From NCBI GenBank assembly GCA_021018995.1, contig CM037588.1:138567725-138631724 (forward strand): 64,000 bases of DNA, read 5' to 3'. The DNA comes from Chloranthus sessilifolius. Taxonomy: Eukaryota; Streptophyta; Magnoliopsida; Chloranthales; Chloranthaceae. Made by a program: the position numbers and the translations under genes. Below the pieces are notes generated by a model. It saw nothing but the letters and a program-made list of their open reading frames with translations, was not told where the DNA came from and made no database searches. This document shows positions 22,644-33,731 of this stretch, piece by piece. Numbering within the stretch: the first letter of the stretch is position 1; each line of letters starts with the position of its first letter.

Positions 22644-23368
22644 TTTGACAGAAAAATAGCCCTTTCTGGCTACACATCTCTCTTTCAACCTTTTCTCCAT
22701 TTCTAACTCATTTTCTTCAAATCTTTCACTCATATCATCACTAAAACTAACATAACTTTAAATTACAACTTAATATAAATTTTCTTATCTTTAATCCAAC
22801 GATTTATTCACCGATCGGATCATCTTCCTCGTTGCACAAAAGGGTTTCCAAAACCCACATTGATCTCTTACGAGCTCTACGATCACAACCAAGCCAGCAT
22901 AATCGTAGGCGATCCTTCCATACACACTTCACCCAACTCTCGCTACGATTAGCAGTTCATACACACATCTCGGCACACATGGATTCGACATGTTCATTTT
23001 ATCTCCTCCTCTTTCTCTCTTCCTTCTCTCCTCAAACAAACCCCAAAACCCAAATCCCTTGTGCAAACCGGGTATAGATTCTACAAGAAGCTTGCCCATT
23101 CACTTAAGGCTCAGTGGGATTTGTTCCTAAGCAAATCACATACACTCAAATGGGTGTAACCCCAAAACACATATCTCATGTGTGAAACACAAACACGCCA
23201 AAGTGTGTAAAACACACACACACACACTAGTGAATGTATATGACCCAAGTGAACTGTTCTTACACCACACATCCATACTCTTTCTCATCTAGTGTAACCG
23301 AACACAAACCACCAGGTCATTCTCACTTGGTCAAATAAGTGACCAGACAAAAATTTTAGGATGTTACA

Positions 23369-23473
23369 TTTCTATTATAATTTGCATATAATGATTAATT
23401 TAAAAAAATTCAAATTTTTTGAAAAATTTAAAAAAATAAAATATAAAAAACTACTATACTATGCTATGTAATG
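23369..23473. other. Athila-like 3' non-coding remnant between S1 and S2
   Basis: 105 bp, very AT-rich, including both target duplications (tttct at the left, taatg at the right). It is target DNA separating the two solo LTRs; no coding content. Confidence 0.7.
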
Positions 23474-23826
23474 TGTGACAGTCCGACGTTTCCTCTTATC
23501 GTATGTAGGAAAGGTCGCGTCATCGGATCACCTAACATGATCTTGTCATATAAGTGCATCATCTCGTAGACAAAGTATTGCATATGCAAAAGTAATTTAA
23601 TAAATCTGACATGAAATATTATGGCAAAAACTGATATTTACTCATCTATTAAAAATAATAAACTAATAAAAGATATAAATAAGACTAACTGGCTATAATG
23701 TATAGCTTTCCACCAATTATGATCACCCATCATCTAAACAATGGAAAGAAGACCTATACATGAAGTATCAAAATATCTCAAACACATACTGCTGTTTATA
23801 CATCAAAATAAATATCTCTCTCAAAC

Positions 23827-24027
23827 CTATTTCGGAAAGAATTCCTCAGCGAATTCTTCCTCCTCGTCCTCCTCGTCCTCTTCTTCTTCCTCCTCCGACT
23901 GATATGTGGGATTGCCCTTGTATTTCGGATTATTATCTGCATCTAAGACATTGAAGTTGTAGGATGAGCTATCATCAAAGCTTAGCAAGGATATTTGCAG
24001 TGCTAACTTATATGTTGGATTACTCAT
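23827..24027 (-). other. Acidic ORF / exon in S2 LTR
   Basis: A 66-codon frame ending in a Glu/Asp run and EEFAEEFFPK, close to the EEFFP end of the E1 LTR exon. Acceptor-like TGTCTTAG and GATGCAG sites precede the acidic part. It is the S2 counterpart of the LTR acidic exon. The long Glu run comes from a GAG/GAA tract, so chance is not excluded. Confidence 0.4.
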
Positions 24028-24257
24028 TCACGTCTTAATGCATAAAATAAAGATCACAACATATCTTATCTTATATCTATTCTAGTAACATATGACATAA
24101 AATAAGTCATAATATATCATGCTGACATACTGAACAATCATGCTGAATAAATATAAGGAAATCATGGTGCAACAGATACGAGGAATCATGTTAAAACAAT
24201 CTTAGCTTAGACAAGCTATCAGATGTACAACATACATGTACAAGAACAAAAGAATCA

Positions 24258-24385
24258 AGCTCCTGAGTTAGAGGGATCACTTGTTAATCTCCCAAGTTAG
24301 TGGGATCACTTGGACCGAGACAAATCAAACTCTCGAGTTAGCGGGATCACTTGTCAAGCTCCCGAGTTAGCGGGATCACTTGGAT
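24258..24385. repeat. S2 tandem repeat with hairpin core
   Basis: Four units of CTCCCGAGTTAGCGGGATCA-CTTG with small changes, at about 24260, 24290, 24330 and 24358. CCCGAGTTAGCGGG can fold as a small stem-loop. It stands where E2 has its GGATATCCCGCCG repeats. Confidence 0.8.
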
Positions 24386-25084
24386 TAAAAAACGAAACAA
24401 AACTGGTACTTGACATCAAGGATAACAAGACATGAACAATGCACGATATCATGTATGTGAGAACATTATGAGTAGATAATATATATGTTGCATATATCGA
24501 AACTGAACTTAGCATCAGTATTCATATCAGAACTACATATTGAAACTATATATCGCAACTGAACTGAGCATCATACATGAGCATCATTAGTCATAACCAT
24601 TCATCACTTCTAAACTACACATCAGCATGTATACTTACACATAGAACAAAATCAGTATAATCCATATAATATCATGATCAGATATATATATATATATATA
24701 TACATCCATTCATCTAAACCGACATGATGAGCTTATTCATACAAACGTGCTCATTTAAACTGACTCTATCATCATTATCCAAACTGACATGAACCTATAT
24801 ATATATCCAAACTGATATATATACCTATATATATCATAATCACAAGCATTCGTCTATACTGAATCATTATACATTAAAACTGACTGGCATCTATATCCAC
24901 CAACTGTACTAGCATGTTCCTCTTGAACTATATTTTGAACTAAAACTCCTATTAGAACTAGATAAGCATTAAACTGAAGCTAGAATATATCTATTCATTC
25001 ATCAAACTGAACTTATCACGAGCATATGGAGTCATCGAACTACAACTATCATGATCATATGCCTCCTTACCTCACAACTGATAT

Positions 25085-25123
<39 letters not shown>

Positions 25124-25431
25124 CATATGTTATCTTAATTTGCTACCCAGAGGTGAATGAGGAAACAAAAATGTAAACGAGCAGGGTAAACTCCCTACCT
25201 TCCTTCACGCGTATGTGTGACTGATTACAAGTGCATGCATGTATTCAAGTTACATTCATCGGTATGAACTCGCCATGTGCACCAAACACCTATAATTTAC
25301 ATGTGTGTTTTTAGTATTAATCTACCTACTTACTAGACCTAAGAGGTATTATCGGACACCCATATAGGCAGAAAAAGTCACCTCAAGGCAAGTGCACAAG
25401 CCAGACATAGGCTTTCCTCTGCAAGCCACAG

Positions 25432-25524
25432 GGTTGCCGCGGTAAGCCCTCCAGCTGAGCACCTTGCCGCGGCAACCTTGTGAGGTTGCCGCGACAAGTT
25501 GATGAAGGTGCTTGTCGTGGTGCC
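25432..25524. repeat. S2 palindrome cluster TTGCCGCGGCAA
   Basis: One perfect 12-bp palindrome (in 25461-25478) and three variants (25432-25447, 25484-25500, 25510-25524). Very GC-rich against an AT-rich LTR. Counterpart of the E1, E2 and S1 clusters. Confidence 0.75.
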
Positions 25525-26246
25525 TCCTTGTACCTTCTGCTCTTTGGGTTTGCTTTAATGTGCCAGGGCTTTGTGATACTATATCGACTTTATATTTTAT
25601 ATTTTATGTTGTTATATATATATTGCACCGGGCACATTGTTTATTTAATCAATCCGGTATGAAAGTTCTAGCATATGAAAACTCAGAGGTTTCGACTCCG
25701 AAACCCTCGCAACAGATTATTGTTCTGTGCTGCTGATTTGATCTTCTGAACTCGGCATCACAGATCTAAACTTTATTATACACGAACTCTAAGCTATAAG
25801 AATTTAATCGTGGTTCGTTTTATGGCATACCTTTTGGTGAACTCGATGTTACAAGGAGGCCGAACGTGTGTCGGTGTTTGGTTTGCCAAGCTCGTAAAAA
25901 CTAGGGCCGGAATGAATTCTCCGAGACCAAGTGATCGCCTTCGCAATCCTCTCTATCGAATCGCAGGTCACCTTGTGATCCATGATTCTGAATCCAAGGG
26001 TTCGAAAGGTTGAAAGGGGAGATGGGTTTGGAATTCTAGTAGCAGGGTTTCGTTTTTTGTGTGAGTAGAGTATATGTGCTATGAGGATTTTCTTTGAAGT
26101 TGGTAGCAGGAAGAAGAAAGGAGATGCTTTGTTGAGTTTTGTAGTATTGGAGCTGCACTTTTGCGTGCATGGGAGTCAAAGATGACTCATGCAGCCATGT
26201 TGTCTTCTGGCGAGATTAGGATTATAAGCCTTCTAAGGCTTGGTTC

Positions 26247-26255
26247 TTATATAAT
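26247..26255 (-). promoter_or_regulatory. S2 LTR TATA-like box
   Basis: Minus-strand ATTATATAAGAACC, about 510 bp from the LTR 5' end and upstream of the palindromes. Plausible LTR promoter. Confidence 0.35.
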
Positions 26256-26767
26256 GCCAGCAGTGGCTTGTGTATTGTATATCCAGATATGCCAAAATAG
26301 GCTTAACTTTAATATAAGTCTAATACTCTTTGTTAAGTGTAAGCTATAGGGGCTGGCATCACATATAAAGCTGGCACTTGCTTTTTGAGTGTATGCACCT
26401 ATAAGCCAAAATAGGCTGGCTTTTGTGTAAAGCTAATATACTGCATAAAGGTATAAGGCTGGGTCCAAAGTTTAAGGTGTAACTATACTACAGTTTAGTA
26501 GATGTATTGGCTTGCTTAGCCTTGTACAATTCTGCTACACATAGGCAATTAAATTCTGCTAAACATAGGTAATTAAATTAGTGTACTTGTTATATATATT
26601 TATGGGAAAACTCAAGTGTATGGTTTTAGACCCAGTTAGAAATGTACGTGGTACTTAGGGTCAGTTTGCTACATGAACTAGGCCATTATGTCCCGTGTTA
26701 GGCACACGGCTGACCTGACCCGTGGCCATTCCAAATAGTGTGGTTTTAAATTATGGCAACTGTTACA

Positions 26768-27096
26768 TAATGTATCCCCACCCAAGCTTAAATAGGACAA
26801 TGTCCTCACTATGCAAAACAGGGGACATGCATAAAATTTTTACATTATAGTACCGCTAATTTAGTAATCAGGTTTATAATCTGCAAAAGAAATAAAAATC
26901 TTTTCCCCCCAAAATTGGGAGAAAAATACTTCCGGTTGAAGGAACTACTATGTTAGATGTTAGTAACAATGTTAGTAAAATAAAAAAAACTAGTCAGAAG
27001 AAAACTTTATGTATTGAAATATGTACAATACAGATGTTTCAAAATTATCAAAATTTTCCTACTTGTCAGGCATGTATTTTTTGAGAGTTTTACTCA
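26768..27096 (-). other. Athila-like 3' non-coding next to aORF
   Basis: 330 bp after the aORF. On the minus strand it reads ...ttaagcttgggtggggata, the 'aagcttggggg' type segment that follows coding regions in Athila/Tat elements. No ORF. Confidence 0.6.
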
Positions 27097-29776
27097 CTAG
27101 GTGATGTAGGATATGGGACAAGATGTTGAAGGGACATGTGGTGGAACTGGTATAGCAACCAGGTTGTTAATGCAATCCTCGTTAGATTCAAAGATTTCTG
27201 CTGTTCTGCAATCAGAATCGGTTTCTTGTTCAAACTCCACTTCCTCCTCAGGTGGTGCTTCTACTGGGTGCTCCTTTGTTTTTCCTTTTTTTGCTTCCCG
27301 TGGCTCATATGTTGCTTTCAAGGCTTGCAATTCTGGTTCTAGCATGGCTTGTTTGTGCTGAAGTTGGCAAATTACAACATACTTTGCATCATTTTCCATC
27401 CTCAAATTTTCAGAAATAGCCTTCTCTGTTGTAACTGTGGTCCAAAAGTTTTTTTATGAGTGACTCAATCTTACCCTTTTTCTCAGCACAAATGAGCATC
27501 AGAGACTCTTTTTCCTCTTGGAGTTTAAGTAATTTCCCTTGAGCTACGGTGAGTTCTTGAGTCTTCTCTTTTCTTAAATTGTTTAGGGTCTGTTCATAAT
27601 CTTGATGGGCTTTTTCCCTTGCTTTTTCCCAAGCGTCTGGGTTACCAATGAATTCTGTCACTTGCTTTATTAGCTGAAGAATTTTATCCTAATATTCTTT
27701 TTCCTTCCTTTCCCATCCTTGATGATTTTCTATCAGTATCCTGTTCTCTTCCTATATCTATGTCACTTGGTTTTTAAGGGCTGCATTTTCTTCTTGGCTT
27801 TTCTTATTTGATTCTGCTATCCAATACCCACGATATTCCTTGATTGCCTTCTGTTTGATGTTTGCAATCATTTCTTGTTTTTCCTCTGTAATAAGTATGT
27901 TGTCTCGTAACCTATTTCTCAATACTTGAATTTCTTCCATCATTCTCTTTACAACATCTTGCAATTGAGCATTTAAAATTTTCCATTGCTCTACTTCTTT
28001 TAGTCTTCTTTTCAAGTCAGTTTGTTCAGTTGTTGGGACTGTTGAAGTAGGTTCTTGAATTGTCATTGCCTGCTACAATAATGCGCTGAAGCTCCCTCTT
28101 GGGGCTTCGATGTGTAACCTTCATCTTGCAGCATGGGATACTATCACGGTGGTGGTGGTGGTAATCATAGAATCTACCAGGGATGGAATTGCGATTCCTT
28201 GGCTTGCTCCCATAGTTTACAACATAGGGGTTTGAATTGTGTGTATTTCTTTCGGTGCCAGAATTTCTTCTTCCTGTGTAGTGTTAGGATTTATTGGCTC
28301 GGTTCCTGCAACATCTGAGATTGTTGGTGGGATAACAAATTCCACATGCTCTGTGTCATGGCTAGAAGTAGCCAGCTCAATAACTTGTTCCTCTCTCTGA
28401 GGCGCTGTTGTAGTAGTACTAGGCAATGTGGTTGCCTCTGTTGAAGTGGGTAGAATAGGCCTTGTTGGAGAGTCCAAAGTTGGGTCATACAGACTAGCTT
28501 GGTCTGTGATTGGTGTCCTCTCCGTGGATTCCCCTTCTTGAATTGGAGAACTGCAATTTTCCTTCTCAAGTGGTGGAGTAGTACTCTCACCTTCTTCCAT
28601 TCTTACTGCCCCAATAGTCTGTTCTCTGACATTTTCTTCTCTTTCCCTGTGAATTGATGGGTCTATTGGGACAAAGGGGGCATTTTTAGTCTGAAGGGCT
28701 AGTGGTATTTTCTTTTTATTTGTAGCATTTAAAGTTCTATAGGAATAGACCGTTAAACCTTCTTCTAGTATTGGTAAGGCTCTCTGTGGGATTAATACTG
28801 TAACCCAGGTTCATCAGTAGATTGGTTATAAGACTTCCAAATGGTAAGGTCAGCTTCTTCGTTTGATATTTTTCTTGACCTAATTTCTCCCTTATGGTCA
28901 TGATGACTTTAAGAAGATATGAGGGTATATGGAACCAGTAGTGATTTGCCATAAGGCATAATTCCTTGGCAAAGAGTGTCCTTCTCTGAGTTCCATGCCT
29001 GATGGGATGAATGGTCTTATGTATCAACACATCAAAGAAGTGGAGGGACAAACTCCTTGCTTCCAAGTCTTTTCTAAGGTAAAAAGACTTATCTTGTGGG
29101 GGTTTTCCTAATAGTTCTGTTGCCACATCAGTGATACAAGGGAGGGTCTCAGGTGGCATTCTCAATAGATTGGCCTCTGGGTTATCTCGTGATAATTGTG
29201 AGACTTCCAAAGGAGCATGCATCACCCCGACAATCATTTCTTTCTTAATTTTGATCCGGAATCCATCTATACTGGTGGAGATAATTAAGGATGACCCGTG
29301 GGTGCTTTTGGTCATATTTTTATAAAAGAGTCGCATCAATCTAGGATAGACCGATGTGACCCCGGGCTCTAGAAAATAGTTTAGCCCGACATCCTTAAAG
29401 TATTTTATTGCTTCTCCTCCCATCTCCATTTTGTCTAAGGCATCAGCATCAACTGCAACCTCAGCTCCCACGGTATGCTGCATTGTCGCAGTAGGGAGGT
29501 TATCTATTAGTGTTTCAGAGGATGCTGGCTTTTTGCCTTTGTCTATTTTGGGTCCCTTTTTGGGACAGACACAGGATCCCTTTTGGTTGTGTCTGTGGGA
29601 CCTTTTCGGATAATAACCGCTAAAGAGTTGGTCTTTTATTGAGGATGGTCTGTTGCTTTTGTTTTAGTTCTTATGGCCGTAGACCATACAATACGTTGAA
29701 TGATTGGGATATTGTCGGAAGTATTACCTTCATCTTCTTCTCTCTGTCTTTTTCCCTTGTTCGTTCGTCATTCTGC
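27097..29776 (-). pseudogene. Athila-like copy 2 accessory ORF with coiled-coil tail
   Basis: The most complete copy of this aORF. A Met codon near 29774-29776 begins a basic/acidic start. 29483-28737 reads the core: YFKDVGLNYFLE, SVYPRLMRLFYKNM, STSIDGFRIKIKK, then RRTLFAKELCLMANHYWF and LTLPFGSLITNLLM. This matches the E1-E3 aORF order: YPRLVRLFY, then IDG, then a helical half ending in a PYARLI- or PFGSLI-type motif. 28600-28217 is Thr/Ser/Pro/Glu-rich. 28066-27758, 27661-27410 and 27405-27097 are heptad-like and charged (coiled coil), ending in an acidic segment. Frameshifts separate these parts. The core resembles the putative plant transposon protein domain (from memory). Function unknown. 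Confidence 0.68.
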
Positions 29777-30374
29777 TTTTATTTACAAAAGTTAATCAAT
29801 CAATGGTAATTAAAATTTCATAACCCCGTTTTGTATAAACAACCCATGCAATTGCTTCTCCATCAAAAATTGTTTCCTTACATTATTGATGAATAAAACC
29901 CTAATTCAAAAATTTGTGATAGAATTTTTTTTTTGGGGTTTTCTTAGAATGTATCAAAAAATAGAAGGGGAATTTGAAGAATATATGGTTGGAGTGGTTA
30001 TCAGAATGGTTGAGATTCTGTGTATTTGAAAAAGAGAGGGAAGAAAGGAGGAGAACTTGGAAGGATTTTGGAATTGGGGTCGACGTATCCTTTTCATGAA
30101 TATGTAGGTCCCGTCTTCAGTGATGACTTGTCAAGCCGGTCATTACTAAATTTTAACCTAGAATCGTAAGTCGATTATGATCTTTTTTTAAAAAATTGCA
30201 ATCACTGTATTTTAAACTATGAACAATGGTAAATCCATACGATTTTCCACTTATATTATACAGTAGGTATAAATTATGATCTATCATTTAGTGAAAGCAG
30301 GTCGTATTATAATACCTAAAAAAAATGAAATAGTTTATATAATTTACACATTGTGCTATGGATGAGTCGGTAGC
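29777..30374. other. Athila-like copy 2 spacer with AATCGTAA motif
   Basis: Non-coding spacer between gag and aORF. At 30155-30255 it holds AATCGTAAGTCGATT and a decayed GGTAAATCCATACGATT, matching the LTR motif cluster. AT-rich otherwise. Confidence 0.65.
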
Positions 30375-30819
30375 ACGACGATCCATGAAGGTTTTTAAAT
30401 TGGATTTTGGGGAGCAGTTGTCTCTCCCAAGAAAGCTTGGCCTCGAGGATTATTTACAGGCTGTGTGGGGTAATTGTCCACTTTCTCTCCTTGCCACCTG
30501 CGAGGCTAGTTGACCTATTTGGCTTTCGTGCTTTGAGATGGACTGGGTATGTGAGTGGAGGGTCTAAGAGAATTGAGCAAGTTGACATAAATCCCTCGAA
30601 TGCTGATGCGATTGTTGTTGTAAATCCTGAAGGATTTGAACAATCGTAGCATCAGGCATGTTGCTCTGTGACCCAATTTGAGGTTGTGCCACCTGCATTT
30701 GAGGTCTTTGGTGAAAAACTTGGGTATGAAAAAATCGGGATTGCACAGCTATTGGTAATAGTTGTGCTCCCGCCGTGGAACTGTAGTTAAATCCTGGATG
30801 ATTTGTCCACGACGGGTAG
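30375..30819 (-). pseudogene. Athila-like copy 2 gag, C-terminal piece (left of E2)
   Basis: Contains WTNHPGFNYSSTAGAQLLPI, then VAQPQIGSQSNMPDAT and the coiled VQILQDLQQQSHQHSRDL segment. It is the continuation of 42952-43997, separated by the E2 insertion. The flank ggtag at 30815-30819 is one side of the E2 target duplication. Confidence 0.85.
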
Positions 30820-31212
30820 TGTGATAGCCCAGATTTTGGCACTCTGGAACCCATGCCATTGGTACGACCTCAAGGCTATACCCCATATGTATGACTCATA
30901 GAACACTTGGTACATCCACACATAAAGCGAAAATAAGCACAATATAACAGCTAGAGTCATCATAACAAAAAGAAATCTTTATTATATATAAATAATTGTA
31001 AAGACTTCAAAAGACGGTTCAAAACTCATGCCAATCACATGAAGGAGAGAACCGAACCAAACCATCCGTAACAAGACAAAAGTCACCCGAAGATGGTTCG
31101 CCAAAAAGAATAATGTATTACATGCAATGCCTTCTTACAAAACATAATTGGTCGGACGTACCAAGCCTCACAATTATACTCACAAAACACAAAGTCTCGT
31201 CGCACAAGTCTA

Positions 31213-31305
31213 CTAAAATAACTCCTCTGGAGGTTTCCCAGTCACCTCCTCGAGAACGTACTCTGAATCTTTTAAATCTAGATCCCCCTCAGAGATCTCC
31301 AAACT
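31213..31305 (-). other. Acidic-peptide exon in E2 3' LTR
   Basis: Open frame to TAG at 31213-31215 with GDLDLKDSEYVLEEV and PPEELF at the end. The acceptor reads cacaagt here and cacgggt in the 5' LTR; both derive by one change from cacag|gt, and the codon phase equals that of E1. The 5' LTR copy (about 41105 down) has a premature TAG. Confidence 0.42.
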
Positions 31306-31673
31306 TGTGACATATAGACGAAGGGTGAGCTACATCATAGCTCAGTAAGGAAAACACAATAGCAGATATATTCTCTAACATCTCACATATCTTTCATGAC
31401 ATATTTCAATGCATAGGAATCCTAATTTAAAAACATTGCAGTATCTCAAATTGAATAACAGATGCATAGATTCGAACTCGTTGATCATGATCTCTAAAAC
31501 ACACACTTAGAACACACTCACTTAAATCAATTACTTAAATAGTTTCCTTGAGCATATATAACATTGAGCCCCCGATGGAATTACCCATCATCGTCGTTCA
31601 CATGAACCATTACACAATGCCTAAGTCACTTTGCATTAGGTGACTGTACCGAACGAAGTATTTCCACTGTTGG

Positions 31674-31752
31674 AAATCAAAGAACGGATATCTTGCCGTA
31701 CCGGTCACGGATATCCCGCCGAGTCTGTCACGGTCATCTCGCAGTGTCGATT
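31674..31752. repeat. E2 LTR tandem repeat GGATATCCCGCCGTACCGG
   Basis: Three to four units of about 24 bp based on GGATATCCCGCCGTACCGG plus TCAC. The 5' LTR has a larger, changed set at 41484-41589. One unit also survives in S3 near 55495. Confidence 0.75.
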
Positions 31753-32290
31753 GGGTATTCACAATTAAACCTCAAATAAAATGTGCAAAAGTTTACATAT
31801 TGTTTATCACCGTGAGTTTATGCTAAGCATAGTAGTTTGAACTTCCCACATGTTCCACACACATACTTAATCTCATGGCTTTCGACTTCACACACACACA
31901 CACACTGATTTTCATCCTTTTGATGTCACACGTAAACACACATGCACACCATTCTTCTCTTAGTGATCATACCTACTAATTTCATATGTTCAAAAGCTAT
32001 GAATGAATCATGCTATTTCAAAAGCAAAAGTTGGAAATCACACATATTTATATTTCATCACTACACACATGCTAGCTGAAATCGAATACACATGCTAAAG
32101 AGTTTTCCCTACCTCAAATGAAGTCACACCATGGTTAAACCAACCATATTCTACATGAGTTCACATACTTATCCACACGTCAACCCTATAGTCAAAAGTG
32201 TTCAAACATCTCATGAGAATGCTTAGAAGAACCTAAGGTATGCATTGCAAAAGAATTCAGAGCGAGCAAACAAGTTTAAGTACTCTGTTC

Positions 32291-32535
32291 CTCGCGCGAG
32301 CGAGCTCTGAAGCTCGGGTGCGCGAGCACAAATAGGTCCATTTCTCGCACGACTGATCGAATATTCAGTTATCTGGAGAGTGTCATGTGAGGGCTCACGT
32401 GAGTGAGCCATATTTCACTTAAGTCCTCGTGCGAGTGAGACACAGGGCCTTCATAGACTTAAGTCTTTGCAAGGCCCCCAAGCCTTCTTTCTGATTCTCG
32501 CACGAGAGACCTTTAAAGTTCATGCGCGCGAGAAC
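32291..32535. repeat. E2 3' LTR palindrome cluster CTCGYGCGAG
   Basis: Repeated CTCGCGCGAGCGAG, CTCGTGCGAG, CTCGCACGAG and related GC-rich units, about six to eight. The 5' LTR has the same at 42111-42328 and the spacer before the aORF at 35250-35375. It lies in the candidate LTR intron, near its donor. Confidence 0.8.
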
Positions 32536-33157
32536 CAGAGACCTTTAGATCTGAGTTTTCTCCACAACTCGATCTTTACTATCTCTCAACCATATTTCAC
32601 ATACATCATAATGAACATTATATGCTACTTTTAAAACAAAATGAGCATGGATTTCTTACCTTAAACCTGATGATCCACCCGTAGATCGGATCTTTCTTCT
32701 TGAAGAAACAAAAAGGGTTTCCAAAACCCAAATCGTTCACTCCTCCACGCCAAGCACTTGGATCACCACGAGACCAACCAAATCGTATGGCTATCTACCC
32801 TTCACACACCAGTACACCATCTTTTACGATCTAATGGATAAAAACCAAGGATTTAAGTGATCCCTTACTCTTTTCTCTTCAAACTCTTTTTCCCTTTTCT
32901 TTTCTCTCTCTCTCTCTCTCACAACTCTAAAGCAAGGAAATAACTCACGTGTGAGACTCCCCTTATCCCATTAGTTGTGTTTACTTACTTGTAAGGCACA
33001 AACACCTAAACTATATGCTGCCTTATCCATTAACTCCCTATAGTGTTAGACACATACACACAAGGTGTGAAATTGTGCATGGGTTCCCTTGTGAACCACA
33101 TACACCAAGTCCTGAACACATGTGACTTAACAGTTTATAAAAATTGGGGTTATTACA

Positions 33158-33170
33158 TTCACCCCACCTT
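33158..33170 (-). other. E2 polypurine tract
   Basis: Minus-strand ataaggtggggtgaa abuts the 3' LTR, preceded by ATTTTCGAGAACGAAAATTT, the Tekay/del-type sequence also seen in E1. Confidence 0.8.
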
Positions 33171-33731
33171 ATAAAATTTTCGTTCTCGAAAATTGGCGTA
33201 AGTCACGGTAACAGACCAATATTCATTCCTGGAACGTACCCACAATTTCTAATAGACTACCCTGTAAAAACACATTTCATTTTCTACATTCACGTGGCAC
33301 CTATATACTTATAACCGAAATATACGTGTTCACCACACGCCATACACTGTAACCATCTTGTATAAAAGTAACTATTTTATATTTGATATTGATCCTCCAC
33401 ACAATCAATCATTGAACATCCATTTAATCTTTCAAATAAAAGCAATGTATTTAACTAAGGCACACAGATTTAATGTGGATACATTAAACCAAGACTATAT
33501 TCATTCAATATCACCATCCATTTACTAAATTATTAAGAGACTATCCATAACGACTAAACTATCTATACTATCCACAAGTCATAAAAGTAATTTTATCACA
33601 AGGGAAAGGTGTGACAGCCATGTCACAATAGTTCAACATATAGACCTCAAAATTACATATAATTAATTTTTCCATTTTGCTTTCAAAATTTAGAAATTTC
33701 CCTCAAAAGTAAAGTATCCACAGAACTTGCC
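33171..33731. other. E2 3' untranslated spacer
   Basis: About 560 bp, AT-rich, between aORF stop and PPT. No ORF, repeat or motif recognised. Confidence 0.55.

Larger units (their letters stand above)
20582..23368 (-). mobile_element. S1: solo LTR of a Tekay-like family
   Basis: 2787 bp, plus-strand tgtgacaacg...ggatgttaca, flanked by the perfect 5-bp duplication tttct (20577-20581 and 23369-23373). Orientation is from the CTGTGACGTATAGTCG block (20978) shared with the other Tekay-like LTRs and the 'gggtttccaaaaccc' segment (22842) shared with E2. No internal sequence remains, so it arose by LTR-LTR recombination. A second TG-like start at 20691 (tgtcacgatcc) may reflect an older LTR end. 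Confidence 0.85.
23474..26767 (-). mobile_element. S2: long solo LTR of a Tekay-like family
   Basis: 3294 bp, plus-strand tgtgacagtcc...aactgttaca, with the perfect duplication taatg (23469-23473 and 26768-26772). The left terminus resembles the S3 and E2 termini, including 'catcggatcacct' shared with S3. It holds an acidic ORF, a 24-bp tandem repeat, AT microsatellites (about 24682-24703 and 25089-25116), a TTGCCGCGGCAA cluster and a TATA-like box. No internal retroelement sequence. Confidence 0.85.
30820..33157 (-). repeat. E2 3' LTR
   Basis: 2338 bp, plus-strand tgtgatagccc...ggttattaca. Holds the acidic exon (31213-31305), the tandem GGATATCCCGCCG repeats (31674-31752), the CTCG palindromes (32291-32535), a donor-like TTTAAG|GTAAGA (GT at 32658-32659) and the 'gggttttggaaaccc' exon-like block near 32710. 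Confidence 0.92.

Noticed and set aside
22832-23077. 81-codon ORF as a gene
   Set aside because: Low-complexity Ser/Leu content inside an LTR, overlapping the conserved 'gggtttccaaaaccc' leader block on the opposite strand.
23200-23235. CA/AC and AT microsatellites (also 24682-24703, 25089-25116, 31895-31915) as functional elements
   Set aside because: Ordinary simple repeats within LTRs, with no flanking signal.
20691-23368. S1 starting at 20691 (tgtcacgatcc)
   Set aside because: The flank gcaca does not match the right flank, whereas a start at 20582 gives a perfect tttct duplication.
25480-26349. Small plus-strand ORFs in S2 (25480-25736, 25810-26013, 26161-26349)
   Set aside because: No similarity or codon signal; they fall in the LTR, antisense to its predicted transcript.
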